This document shows, piece by piece, positions 47,281 to 60,741 of a stretch of 64,000 nt of DNA; the first letter of the stretch is position 1; each line of letters starts with the position of its first letter. A model generated the notes under the pieces. The model was not told the origin of the DNA and did not search any database. It saw only the letters and a program-made list of their open reading frames with translations. The position numbers and the translations under genes are program-made. The DNA lies in contig JBOZIK010000001.1 in assembly GCA_051453625.1 (NCBI GenBank), forward strand, positions 7,412,687 through 7,476,686, in the 5' to 3' direction. This stretch comes from Welwitschia mirabilis (taxonomy: Eukaryota > Gnetophyta > Gnetopsida > Welwitschiales).

Positions 47281-50200
47281 TGATAGCCGACTCTTAGAAC
47301 ATAAGGGGATTGGACATCCCTGAAAAACAAAAAGTTCATTTTTTTCTTAGGAGTAATAATGTAGATATTGCTATCATAATAGAAATTGAATAATTGCTGA
47401 TAAGCGGAATAGGGTTATCTTGTCTTGCTATGATAGTGCTTAGTGGAAAAACATTAATAACTATTTGTTGGCTACTAATGATAGGATTATTTTATTATGA
47501 AATCCTATTAGTATCCAAGTTTCTATTATTTCTATTACTGACTCGCTAATCCACTGCCATGTTATGTATGGATCTTTTTCTTATTTCTTGACCTTTGTCT
47601 ATGGGTTTAATACTTCTTAACAAAAAGCTTAGTTATTGGCAAACCTACATAATATTTCTTTATGTATCAATTAGGGTTAAGCCATATTAGGTGATTTCAA
47701 TTACAAATCATACTCTTTTGAGAGGATTAATGAAGCCCCCCATCACTTCCAGGGATTTTGTTGAGCTACAATCACTAATGCAAGGATTTCAACTCACTGA
47801 TATTAAGGAATTTGATTTCTTTTTCACTTGGAATGATCATCATCATGATTAACCTATAATTTTTAGCAAACTATATAGATCTCTTATTAATAGCAATTGG
47901 TTAATAAGATTTCTAGACTCTTATACTAATTTTTTAAACCCCGGGCTCTCAAAACACTCTCCTATTATGCTAAATTGTACTACTAGGCAGCATAGGAAAC
48001 CTTATTTTAGGTTTTGCAACTATTGGTGTGGGGATGATATCTTTCTTGATGTTGTGGCTGCTTCATGAGCTAGTGATGGCTGGGCAACTAATTTCTTCTA
48101 CTTGAAAAGAAAACTAAAGGCTGTTAAAATCTCCTTGAATGCTTATTTTGCTAGAAAGGTAAGAAATATGGATGCTAGTATTTATTTTATCAAGGAGGAT
48201 CTCAGGAATATATAAAATTTGATGCTATCTCAACCTAGAAATACTTAACTAAGGAATGATGAGAGGGAGCATGCAGGTAATCTAAAGAATTTCCTATACA
48301 ACCAATGGATTTTCCTAAAGTAGATATCTAAAATTAATTGGTCAAAGAATGGTGATCTTATACTTGTATTAAGGGATGAAGGAAACTGAACCCAGTACCA
48401 ATTCTACATGATTCCACAGGAACTAAACTCACATCTAAGAAAGTGATTAAGGATGATTTTTTTCTTATTTTAAGCAAGTATTAGGAACTACTTCTCCTAT
48501 TTAACATAGCAATTCTAATGTGTTTGTACTGGTGCTACCCTATTTGAGCAACATTGTTTGTCATTATGCTTCCCTATAATAGATGATGAAGTGAAGGCTA
48601 CTATATTCTCCATTTCTAGTAGCTGTGCACTAGGACCAGATGAATTCACTGCTAAGTTCTTCAAGAGGGCTTGGAGTCTAGTTGGATCAGAGGTAACTCT
48701 TTCTATGAAACACTTTTTTAAGTCTTGTAAAATGCCCACTAGTATCAACTCTACTATTCTTACATTAATTCTTAAGANNNNNNNNNNNNNNNNNNNNNNN
48801 NNNNNNNNNNNNNNNNNNNNNNNNNNNNNNNNNNNNNNNNNNNNNNNNNNNNNNNNNNNNNNNNNNNNNNNNNNNNNTAACTATTGGTGTGGGGATGATG
48901 GCTTTCTTGATGTTGTAGCTACTTCATGGGCTAGTCATGGCTAGGCAACTGATTTCTTCTACTTGAAAAGGAAACTGAAGGCTATTAAAATCTCCTTGAA
49001 TGCCTATTTTGCTAGAAAGGTAAGAAATATTGATGCTAGGGTTTAGTCTACTAGGGAGGATCTCAGGAATATACAAAATTTGATGCTATCTTAACCTAGA
49101 AACACTCAACTAAGGAATGATAAGAGGAAGCATGTAAGTAACCTGAAGAAGCTCCTATACAACCAATGCATTTTCCTAAAGTAGATATCTAAAATTAATT
49201 ATTCAAATGATCGTGATCTTATGCTTATATTAAGGGAAGAATGAAACTGAACCCAATATCAGTTCTACATGATTTGCAGGAACTAAACTTACATCTAAGA
49301 AAAAGATCAAGGATGAATTTTTTTCTTATTTTAAGCAAGTATTAGGAACTACTTCTCCTATTTAAAATAGCAATCCTAATGTGTTTGTACTAGTGCTACC
49401 CTATCTAAGCAACATTGTTTGTCATTATGCTTCCCTGTAATAGATGATGAAGTGAAGGCTACTATATTCTCCATTTCTAGTAGCAGTGCACTAGGACTAG
49501 ATGAATTCACCACTAAGTTATTCAAGAAGGTTTGGAATCTAGTTGGATCAGAGGTAACTCTTTCTATAAAACACTTTTTTAAGTCTTGTAAAATACTCAC
49601 TAGTATCAATTCTACTATTCTTACACTAATTCTGAAGATCATCAATCCTAATTTAGCTAGTGATTTTAGGCCTATAACCTAGTATAATGTTATCTATAAA
49701 TGTGTAGCCAACATTATCACAACAATATTAAAGAGAGTGGTTGGCCTCTTAGTTAGAAAGGAATAAGATGCTTTCATACTTGGTAGATCCATTATTCATA
49801 ACATCCTCATTGCTCATGAAATTGTTCAGTTTTATGATAGGAAAAATGTGAGTTCTGTATGTGTAGATAAAGTAGATTTAAGGAAGGCTTATGACTCCAT
49901 TTCTTAGGATTTTATAAGAAGTATTCTTATTAAATTTGGTTTCCCTCTTAGATTCATAAAATAAATTCTTACTTGTATCTCATTGCTTATTTCTCTTATC
50001 TAGTTAATGGTGAAACTAGTGGTTATTTCCATGGACAAAGAGGTATCAGATAGTGTGATTTCATATCATCCTATCTATTCACTTTGGCCATGAAATATCT
50101 CACTAGATCCCTTAATTACATGGTTCTTCAGGGGGATTTCAAGTTTCATCCCAGATGTCATAGGTTAAAGCTTACTCATCTCTACTATGTTAATGACCTT

Positions 50201-52330
50201 TTTCTATTTTCTAAGGCTAATATAGGTTGTATGTAGTTGTTAAAAGATACTTTGGATTATTTTGCTTCTACCTTAGGTCTAGCTGCTAATTCTTCTAAGA
50301 GTTAGTTATTTTTTTAGGGGCACTTCCACTATTGATAGGGCCAACATTTTAGCTATGATGTAATTTAGTGAAGGTACTTTGTCTGTTAAGTACCTAGAAA
50401 TCCATTTGACTTTAAGAAGTTTGTCTTGCTTAGATTGCCTTCCTCTTCTAGAAATGGTCATAGCTGGATTACCACATGGACATTTAGATTTCTCTCTTAT
50501 TCTAGTAGAGCTACTCTTGTTTAGTCAGTCCTTCAGATCCTTCATTTATACTAGAGTAAAATATTTGTCCTTTCTAAGAAGATTATTAAAGGAATTAACT
50601 CACTCTGTAGGAGATTCTTATGATCTGGATTAGATGCACTTCAAAAAATCTCTTGTGATATGGGATGATCTTTGTAAGCCTAAGAATATAGGAGGTCTAG
50701 GATTTAGGAACTCTATTATGACTAATAAGTCCCTAATCCTCCAATTGTTATGGGACCTAGATTTGGATAAAGNNNNNNNNNNNNNNNNNNNNNNNNNNNN
50801 NNNNNNNNNNNNNNNNNNNNNNNNNNNNNNNNNNNNNNNNNNNNNNNNNNNNNNNNNNNNNNNNNNNNNNNNATCTATTTACTTTGGCCATGAAATATCT
50901 CACTAGATCCCTCAATCACATGATTCTTCAAGGGGATTTTAAATTTTATCCCAGGTGTCACAGGTTAAAGCTTACTCATCTCTACTATGTTAATGACCTT
51001 TTCCTATTTTCTAAGGCTAATATAGGCAGCATGTAGTTGTTAAAAGACACTTTGGATTATTTTGCTACTACCTTAGGTCTAGTTGCTAATTCTTCTAAGA
51101 GTCAGTTTTTTTTGGGGGGTACTTCCACTATTAATAGGGCCAACATTTTAGCTATGACGTAATTCAGTGAAGGTACTTTATCTATTAAGTACTTGGAAAT
51201 CCCTTTGACTTCAAGAAGTTTGTCTTGCTTAGATTTCCTTCCTATTCTAGAAATGATCATAGCTGGATTACCACATGGACATATAGATTTCTCTCTTATG
51301 CTAGTAGAGCTACTCTTGTTTAGTCAATTCTTTAGATCCTTTATTCATACTGGAGTAAATTATTTGTCCTTTTTAAGAAGATTATCAAAGAAGTTAACTC
51401 ACTCTGTAGGAGATTCTTATGATCTGGATTAGATGCACCTTCAAAAAATCTCTTGTGACATGGGACAATGTTTGTAAGCCTAAGAATGTAGGAGGTTTAG
51501 GCTTTAGGAACTTTGTTATGGCTAACAAGTCCCTAATCCTCCAACTATTATTGAACTTAGCTTTGGATAAAGATAATCTCTAGGTTAAATGATCACATGA
51601 GTACTCCACTCTACCTCAGTTTGAGACTTTGAAGTAAAGCAAAACACCTCTTGACCTATGAAGAAAATTCTTAAACTTAGAGAAGAAGCTCTAAAATGTA
51701 TCCTTGTTGTAGGTCAGTAGATCATATGGATTGGTGTCAGACCTCAGTTCATCTCTACAGATACATACAAAACCTTATCTTCCTAGTTTCAAAAATAGAG
51801 ATGGTGCATCATGACATGCACGAAGAATATCACTCCTGGATATGGTATGATTACTTGGTTGACTTATCTTGATAGACTTAATACCATAGATAGGTTATTA
51901 AGGATGGAATTGATTAATGAGGCTCATTTCACCCTATGCAATATGTATGTGGAGTTTAGGAATTACTTATTTTTTGAATGCTTGTTTTCTATTTATGTCT
52001 TGGATAAAGCTTGTTTTTTTGTTCATATTCATCCTCCCTATTATCAGTGGCATGACATTTTCAAATGGTTGATCAGTTGTTTTTACTTAAGCAGTACAAA
52101 GAATAGAGTTACTAGATCTATTTTAGCTTTTACTATATACCTGATCTAAAACATTAGAAATAAGGCAATTTTTAGCGCTAAAAAACTAGATTTGAATACT
52201 CTCATGCAAGAATTAACTTTTAGGTTGAATATTAATTTGATGGCTGTAGAGAGGCTTAGGAATGCAACTACTAATAGGTAATGGTTCTATCAGATGGACA
52301 TTTTCTAGTTTTGAACTAAATTTTCTTTAT
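47280..52330 (+). pseudogene. LINE ORF2: endonuclease, reverse transcriptase and zf-RVT, dead
   Basis: ATG at 47280-47282 overlaps the ORF1 stop. APE-type endonuclease: NIRGLDIPEKQKVHFFLRSN near 47295-47355 and ILGDFN near 47680. RT: IDDEVKATIFSISSSCALGPDEFTAKFFK (48570-48660, again 49440-49530), VDLRKAYDSIS near 49870, and catalytic YVND (near 50190, again near 50990) where FADD is expected, so the first Asp is Asn. Post-RT: WTFRFLSYSSRATLV and CRRFL near 50475-50615, again near 51275. zf-RVT region: TIDRLLR, TLCNMYVE and LFFECLFS near 51870-51990, then YLIxNIRNKAIF near 52130. 48878-49640 and 50873-51570 are redundant copies of 48017-48777 and 50073-50772. Several frameshifts and many TAG/TGA stops show loss of function. 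Confidence 0.85.
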
Positions 52331-52488
52331 TTTCACATAATGGCTTGATTATTTTTTTGATTAGTTAAAATCTCTATAGATAATAAAGGTATCATTGACC
52401 TTTTGATTCTTTGTAATTATTCTATACATAACTTTACATAATAAAATGAAAACATCTTTCATCAAAAAAAGAAAAAGTAATATAGATG

Positions 52489-54290
52489 AAATCAACTATA
52501 ATTATGAAAATGTATGAATCTAAGTAAACCTTTTATAACCAAGTAGTAAATAGAAAATGCAAAACTTCTCCTCTAGAAAGTAGTTATATAAGTATTTGCA
52601 TCTACAAAATAATATGTTATCATATGAAAGAATATAGTTTAAAATTTAATTTTTCTATACAGAAAAGAATATAAAATTATTTAAATTTACTATATGATTA
52701 TCATAATCAACATGAATAAAGAGGATATCTTAGTTTGAATTAATATACCATTGATAACCTTTTCATGCTACCACAACATTTAAAGAAATATACCTACTAT
52801 GAATAAAGCCTATTTACTACTCAGTAAATATATTAAGTAAAATTATCTTAAGTTGATAAGATAAGCCCCTAATCCAAATATTTTAAGTGACATCTGATAA
52901 AATAATAGGATGTTAATTACTTATAAGAAAGGGATTACCTAATTTAGGTGATAGATGAATGATATATTTTTCCATATGATGATCAAGTGATCCCTAGTAA
53001 ATAGCTTTCTTGATGATATTATGATAATCATAAATTAACATATCCTATATTTCTTTATAAAAATCTACTATAAAACCATCATTAGTCATATTAAAATAAG
53101 CTTCTTTTAGTTCTATAAGATTAATATCAACATCTAGTGTTTNNNNNNNNNNNNNNNNNNNNNNNNNNNNNNNNNNNNNNNNNNNNNNNNNNNNNNNNNN
53201 NNNNNNNNNNNNNNNNNNNNNNNNNNNNNNNNNNNNNNNNNNTAGAGTTACTAGATCTATTTTAGCTTCTACTGTATACCTGATCTAGAACACTAGAAAT
53301 AAGGTGATTTTCAGTGCTAAAAAACTAGATTTGAATAGTCTCATACAAGAACTGACTTTTAGGTTGAAGATTAATTTGGTGGATATAGAGAGGCTTAGGA
53401 ACATAGCTGCTAATAGGCAATGATGCTATTAGATGGAGATTTTCCAATTTTGAACTAAATTTTCTTTATTTTTACATAATGACTTATTTTATTCCTTTGA
53501 TTAGTTCAGACCTCTATAGATAATAAAGGTCTTATTGCCCTTTTGATTCTTTGTAATTATTCTATACATAGATTTACATAATATAATGAAAACATATTTC
53601 ATCCAAAAAAAAAGTACTGTAGATGAAATCAACTATAATTATGAAAATGTATGAAGCTAAGTGAATGTTGTATAACTAAGCAGTAAATAGAAAATGCAAA
53701 AATTCTCCTCTAGAAAGTAGTGATATAAGTATTTGCATCTACAAAACAATATGTTATCATATGAAAGAATATAGTTTAAAATTTAATTTTTCTACACAGA
53801 AAAGAATAGAAAATTATTTAGAGTTACTATATGATTAGCATAATCAACATGAACAAAGAGGATATCTTAGTTTGAATTAATATACCATTGATAACCTTTC
53901 CATGCTACCACAATATTTAAAGAAATATACCTACTATGAATAAAGCTTATTTACCACTTAGTAAATATATTAAGTAAAATTATTTTAAGTTGATAAGGTA
54001 AGCCGTTGATCCAAATATTATAAGTGACATCTAATAACATAATAGAGTGTCAATTACTTATAAGAAATGGATTACCTAATTTAGGTGATAGATGAATGAT
54101 ATATTTATCCCTATGATGATCAAGTGATCCCTAGTAAATAGCTTCCTTGATGCTATTATGATAATCATGACTTAACATATCCTATATTTCTTTATAAAAA
54201 TATACTATAAAACCATCATTAGTCATATTAAAATAAGCTTCTTTTAGTTCTATAAGATTAATATCAACATCTAGTGTTTACTACATTTCA
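52489..54290. other. LINE 3-prime flank, shown twice; no gene
   Basis: 53243-54290 restarts at the equivalent of about 52100, repeating the LINE 3-prime end (to about 53612), its target-site copy and about 660 bases of flank. Because the flank beyond the LINE is also repeated, this is one locus seen twice, not two insertions. The copies differ by several percent by eye. Confidence 0.6.
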
Positions 54291-57200
54291 GTGGTACTCA
54301 TTAGCAAAATTTGAAGAAAGATGACCAAACTTGTAATGGTTAATAGATGTCATTTAGATTAAAGTATAAAATCTAATAAAAAAAGTCATTATTATTAAAA
54401 ATGATCTCATCATTAAATTTAAAGCAATAATTAAATGCTAAATATTTGAATAATTTAAAAATTTTAAAAAATTCTTTGGAATTATTATATTAATTCTATA
54501 ACTATCAAAGCTTTATTTTTAGAAGGACAACCTTCCACTTTGACTACTTCATTCTGGTATTAGTAAGCATAGACTAAATCTTAGAATTAAAATAATTATT
54601 TGTAACTTAATAATTTAAATATAAAATAATTTTCTTAATATACTAAAATAAAGATCTAACTTATGAAACTACTTGTTTTTTCGTAGAACAAGCATAGCTC
54701 TAAACCCTACATAAGGTGTGATTCCATCAACTAATATAGCTAGTGTGGCTAGAACATGTATGCTTTACACTCTGTAATGTATTAATAATTTACTATCTAG
54801 AAGAGTACTTATCTCATCATATAAAAACATTGGTCTCTTTGATATAAACCTCCAAATTTAATGAAAACTTATATGAGAAGATGATTTTTTGAAATAGTCA
54901 TGTCTGCAACATTTATTAGATGATCTAGTTCTTAAAATATAAGAAACCTATAATAAAACCTACAATAGTTACTATGAATATCTTGAATACCCCCTCAAAA
55001 ATGACTTTAAATAAAATGATTTTCCAACATTTGTGTCTATTAAGATACTACCTCCAAAAGATAAAATTAATTTTTGAATTGAAGTTAAGCATCTATATTA
55101 AGGGGATGAAAATGAAAAGCATATTAATTAAGATTTTCTAAAGAGAACTCAATTGTATTGAAATCTAATTCAAAAGTAAGGGATAAAAGGTGACTTATAA
55201 GGTAAGTCCATTCAAAATTGATGTCTCACTTACATTTAATATTGTGCATAAATAGAGTAAATGCCAAACATACTAGTTGGATTATATAGAATGATCTAGT
55301 AAGAGCTTTATTAAGGATCTAAATTAGAAGAAATAGTATGTGTAATATAGTAAGAAGAAACCAAAATGGCAACCCCACATTGATCATAAATATGTTATGT
55401 AGTACAAACCTTGAAGTAATATTCATTAGAGGAAAATTACATATCTATAGCTAAAATCTTGATCTCTTTAAATAACCAAAAAAATATAAAGATAGAGAAA
55501 TCTTAGAGAGGAACTCTCTAGTGCTTACATTAAAGCATATTAGCAAAGCTTCAAACATTTCAATAAATTATAGTCATCTTGTATGATATGAGGATAAGCT
55601 TTCCTTATTAAAACCAATTTAAACTTTTGCATCAACTTCCATTCCTTTGATAGTTTTAAATTGATTAGAATTATCAATTCCAATAAAGATCCATTGAATA
55701 ACTATAAATAAATAAATATTACATGAATAATTTTACTTAGCTCAAACCTTTACCATCCACTATTGATTATGTAATACTTAAGAAGTAGGCTCTACAATAA
55801 CCTTAAATTAGTTCTTGAATCAATCCTATTGAGAATGTGATAAATGTGGTAAAGAAGAAATATATGTAACTTGTAATTATGCATCTAGAATAGCTTTCTA
55901 CTATTTAGCATTAATAGTAGTCCAATGGTTATGCTTGAGGAGAATACCTTTTAAAACATGATGATCATTATAATAATAGTATATACATAAACTAGATAAA
56001 TTAAAATAATATAATTTTTAAGTAAAATTATAATTCTTTGTACTACAAGATTGATTTTTATAAAATCTTAGGCTTTCTAAACATCATTAAATGCAATACT
56101 TTGCTCATGAAGAATAGATTCAATAAGGTAGTACATGCACATTTTATTTAGCTACTCATAAAGTTCCAATATGAGTAGAACAAGCATAAGACAGGTCATG
56201 CACATTAAAATTATATTAGAATTTGTAAGCAATCAAAGTTATAGATTTCAATAAAATTGTACAAATACATGAAGCCTTATGAATCATATTTGTATTATCA
56301 AGTTTAATAGGGATAATATTATTAGTAAAATAAAATTCACAAAGTACTTTAATACTATTATCCCTTCTAATATACTTAATACACAAAGGTAGTAAACAAT
56401 TACTGGGAAAAAACAACAATTTAAAGAGAAACAAATTACAAATTGAAATTAGTAAAAACATCATGAAAGACATCATCAAGTAAAGAAAAACTATACAAAT
56501 ATGACCCATTCTATCACCTTCAATAGAAGGCACTAATTATACCTTCATATCAATATCTATAGAAAGAGAGTTATGATTTTAAGAATTATAAAAATTATCA
56601 CTTTAACATAGATTAAAATCAACTCAAGTAGTTATATATTGTTATAATTATTTAAAATTATAACTTCACATTTCAAGAATAATAAACAACCTTTAGTTTA
56701 TTAGTTACTAGAAATCCATTTTTCACAATTATGTATTATTTGTCCATAGTTAAAATTTATTTAAAATATCATTTTAACTTAAGTATTAATATGATAGAGT
56801 ATTAGGAATCTCATTCTTAGTAAAGTACATTAATTAACTTGAGTTAAAGATAAATAAATTTTCTATTTTTCATATTTTATCTTTATTTGAAAATCTTTTN
56901 NNNNNNNNNNNNNNNNNNNNNNNNNNNNNNNNNNNNNNNNNNNNNNNNNNNNNNNNNNNNNNNNNNNNNNNNNNNNNNNNNNNNNNNNNNNNNNNNNNNA
57001 TTTAGCATTAATAGTAGCCCACTGGTTATGCTTGAGAAGAATACATCTTAAAACATGATGATCATTATAATTACAGTATATACATAAACTAAATAAATTA
57101 TAATAATATAATTTTCAAGTAAAATTATAATTCCTTACACTACAAGATTGACTTTTATAAAATCTTATGTTTTCTAAACATCATTAAATGTAATACTTTT

Positions 57201-58189
57201 CTCATGAAGAATATATTCAATAAGGCAGTGCATGAACATTTTATTTAGCTACTCATAAAGTTCCAATATGAGTAGAACTAGCATATTATATTAAAAGAGC
57301 TAAAAACTAAGTAGCACATTTGGCAATTTAACATAACATAAAATTTAAGCATAAGGCAGGTCATGCACATTAAAATTATATTAGCATTTGTAAGCAAGCA
57401 AAGTTATAGATTTCAATAAAATTGTATAGATACTTGAAGCCTTATGAATCATATCTATATTAGCAAGTTTAATAGGGATAATACTATTAGTAAAATAAAA
57501 TGCATAAAGTACTTTAATACTATTATCCCCAGTAATATACTTAATACACAAAGTTAGTGAAAGATGATTGGGGAAAAAACAACAATTTAAAGAGAAACAA
57601 ATTACAAATTGAAATTAGTAGAAACCTCATGAAAGACATTATCAAGTAAAGAAAAACTATACAAATATGACCCACTCTATCAACTTCAATAGAAGGCACT
57701 AATTCTACCTTCATATCAATACCTGTAGAAAGAAAGTTATGATTTTAAGAATTATTAAAATTATCACTTTGACATAGATTAAAATTAACTCCAGTAGTTA
57801 GATATCGTTATAGTTATTTAAAATTATAACTTCACATTTCAAGAATAATAAACAACCTTTAGTTTGTTGGTTACTAGACCCCCATTTTTCACAATTATGT
57901 ATTATTTGTACATAGTTAAAATTTATTTAAAATATCATTTTAACTTAAGTATTAATATGATAGATTATTAGGAATCTCATTCTTAGTAAAGTACATTAAT
58001 TAACTTGAGTTAAAGATAAATAAATTTTGTATTTTTTATATTTTATCTTTATTAGAAAAGCCTTTATTTTTAATAAACATTTTAATGAAGATTACATCAC
58101 TAGATTAGTTTAAATACTACTATTTCAAAATTTTAATAAATATTTTTAAATATTTTATAGATAATAATATAAATAAATAAGACAATTAT
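54291..58189. other. No gene recognised; probable 5-prime region of element G
   Basis: 57000-58060 repeats 55913-56899 around the 100-N gap at 56900, a redundant flank. The rest is AT-rich. It probably includes the LTR and leader of the gypsy element that follows, but no LTR partner or primer site was found. Confidence 0.4.
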
Positions 58190-60669
58190 TTTGGCATGTA
58201 GAGGAGAATACTTTTGAGTCAAAGGTTTCAAGATAGATAAATTAGATGTCTTTCAAGATAAAAATGGTAAGTGAAGAGACCAAAAAGAAATATTTATTAA
58301 GAATCTAAAGGAATATGATTTGAATAATTATACTCCCAAGAAAATTAGGATGAATATCAAACCTAAAGATGGGAGAAAGATGAGACTACATTCGAAGATC
58401 TTTCGACACTAATTTTATGCCAAACTTAGTACCAGAAACAAAGAAAAGACTAGTAAGATCTCTTAGGAAGAAACTAGAAGGTTATGCTGATTCTTGGAAA
58501 GTTAAAGTGTAAGATGATTACTATATTAAAAATATGATTGAGGCTTTTCTTCTTTAAGTCATGATTTCTATTACCACACCACTTGAATTCCTATTAATTT
58601 AATATCTTTAGAAACTTTAAAAAGATAATAAATATTAATATGAATTTCATGCACACATGTAAAGAGAATAAAATAAAAACCCATTATTACATGTTAGTTT
58701 TTTCACTCATTCTACAAGCTAATTACCTAAAGATAGATTTGGTTTATTTAAGGTATTTTATTTTTCTCTAAAATAATATGCTTTACTCTAGTGTTATAGA
58801 TTTTAAAAACATGCATTTATATTAGGGAAGTATCTTAAAATAATCTTTCTAAATGGATTTTACATAATAAGTGATATTAAATATTTAAGTCATTAGCTTG
58901 TGAATATCAAGTAAAAAAGAGATCATAGATTTGATGAATGTATGAATACATATAATATCCCATTGGAAAAATGTCCAAATCATGAAATCAATATTTAAGA
59001 ACACAATGAACTAGATCTTTACTAAGATAGTTGATAATTCTAAGAACTCGAGGTTTGCTAAGAGGATTACAAAATGCTATTGTATAAATATGGAATATGT
59101 TATGCAGAGGAAATATTAAAAATTAAAACATTAGAGAAATATGTAAAAATATTTTTAGTCTATATAAAATAAGTTAATGTTGAAAAAATAACAAACAAAA
59201 AAAGATCTAAGAAATCATATCTAAAGAAATAGAAGGGATGTGCATAGTTCAAATTACATCAGATTAATGAAAGAACTCATCAAGAAAGTAACCAGAAATT
59301 TCAAGGAAAAATTTTAAAAGTGGTTGTTATCCAATGTGGATGTGATAGTAAACATGTGAACATTGTGGGAAAGATAATCATTATGATATAGAATGCCTTT
59401 ACATGTAGGGATTTATACTATAACTGGATTTAATAGAATCAACTATAATGCTAATAATACCTAAAATGCTAAGGAAAAACATATTAATAATAAATAAAAA
59501 ATGGAAAGGTAAATAAGAACCACATTTCCATACATATGTTTATTTTAAAAGGAAATAATAATCTAATTATTAAAAAATTAAATTGACAAATATTGCAATA
59601 AACAATCTAGTGGAAAATAAAAGAAAAAATAAGGTAATATTCCTTCACAACTAGTATCAAATCCTAAAGAAGCAAGTTGTAGTGTAATAGAAATAAAATC
59701 AATAAGATCACTTGCTTCAAAATAAGAATCTTAAAATAAGAAGAAAACCATGTTAAATAAATAATTTATTAAGGGAACAAATCTAGAAAAGTATAGTATC
59801 CTTTACATTTTTAATAAGGTATTAGATGATTAAACATCCTATTAGGAAAAAGCATAAAAATCTAGAACATTTCATAAAACTCTAAAAGATATACAAGTAT
59901 ATTTTCTATTATCAAAAATATTAAAAGATGTTCTTTTATATTATAAACAAGTGAAGGATTCGTGTAGTAAAAATAAGAATAAAAGCATAAATTAGATATC
60001 AATAATAGAAAAGAAAATAGTAAGAGATGAGAACAAAGGATCAAATTTCATGAGAATTAACTCATGTGTTAGGACCAAAAATTAGAAACAAAAATATTAT
60101 AACCTAAAAGCTCATCATTTAGATATCAAAGTAATTAATTAAAAAATGAAAGCTTTAGTGGGTTTGGCTGCTAGTACAAATATTATCACTTTAAGCTTAC
60201 AAAAATTTGGAAAGTTCAAAATTAACAAAATTCTAGGAAAAAAATCTACATGGTAGATGACTTTAGTAGTTACACTGAATAAAAACTTAAATAACACTAC
60301 CATTAAACTTTAAGATTTGAGGTATCTAGTTAATTTTATGATCTAAAGAACTTAACTAAATGCACATATATCCTTCTAGGAAGATCATGAATGGTTATGA
60401 CCAATGTTGTCATTTATTATAAAAAGGGAATTATTGAAATCATCCTTTAAGACATTAAGGAATAAATTATAATATTAAGCTAGTTGAGATATAAATGTTC
60501 TAATGCAATAGGAATGATAGTGAAAATTTCATCATTAGAGGAGAATTACATGGTGTTTTGAAAAAATGGAGTAAAGAAATATTTGATGAAGATCCTTTTT
60601 AATGGTTTTTAAAAAATAACACTAATAAAGAAAAGAAAGAATAAATTAGAAAAAACCCTAAAGGGAGGG

Positions 60670-60741
<72 letters not shown>

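Larger units (their letters stand above)
45941..52475 (+). mobile_element. L1-type LINE, full-length but degenerate
   Basis: Starts right after the target-site copy, has a leader of about 125 bases, ORF1, ORF2 and a tail ending TTTCATCAAAAAAAGAAAA, the typical end of plant L1 elements. Two 100-N gaps (48778, 50773) are followed by restarts of 861 and 800 bases, so the apparent duplicated RT and post-RT blocks are redundant flanks. The corrected length is about 4.9 kb, one insertion. The frames are closed mostly by stops at Gln and Trp positions. Confidence 0.85.

Noticed and set aside
48515-49682. Two reverse transcriptase copies as separate LINEs
   Set aside because: The second is the redundant right flank of the 100-N gap at 48778.
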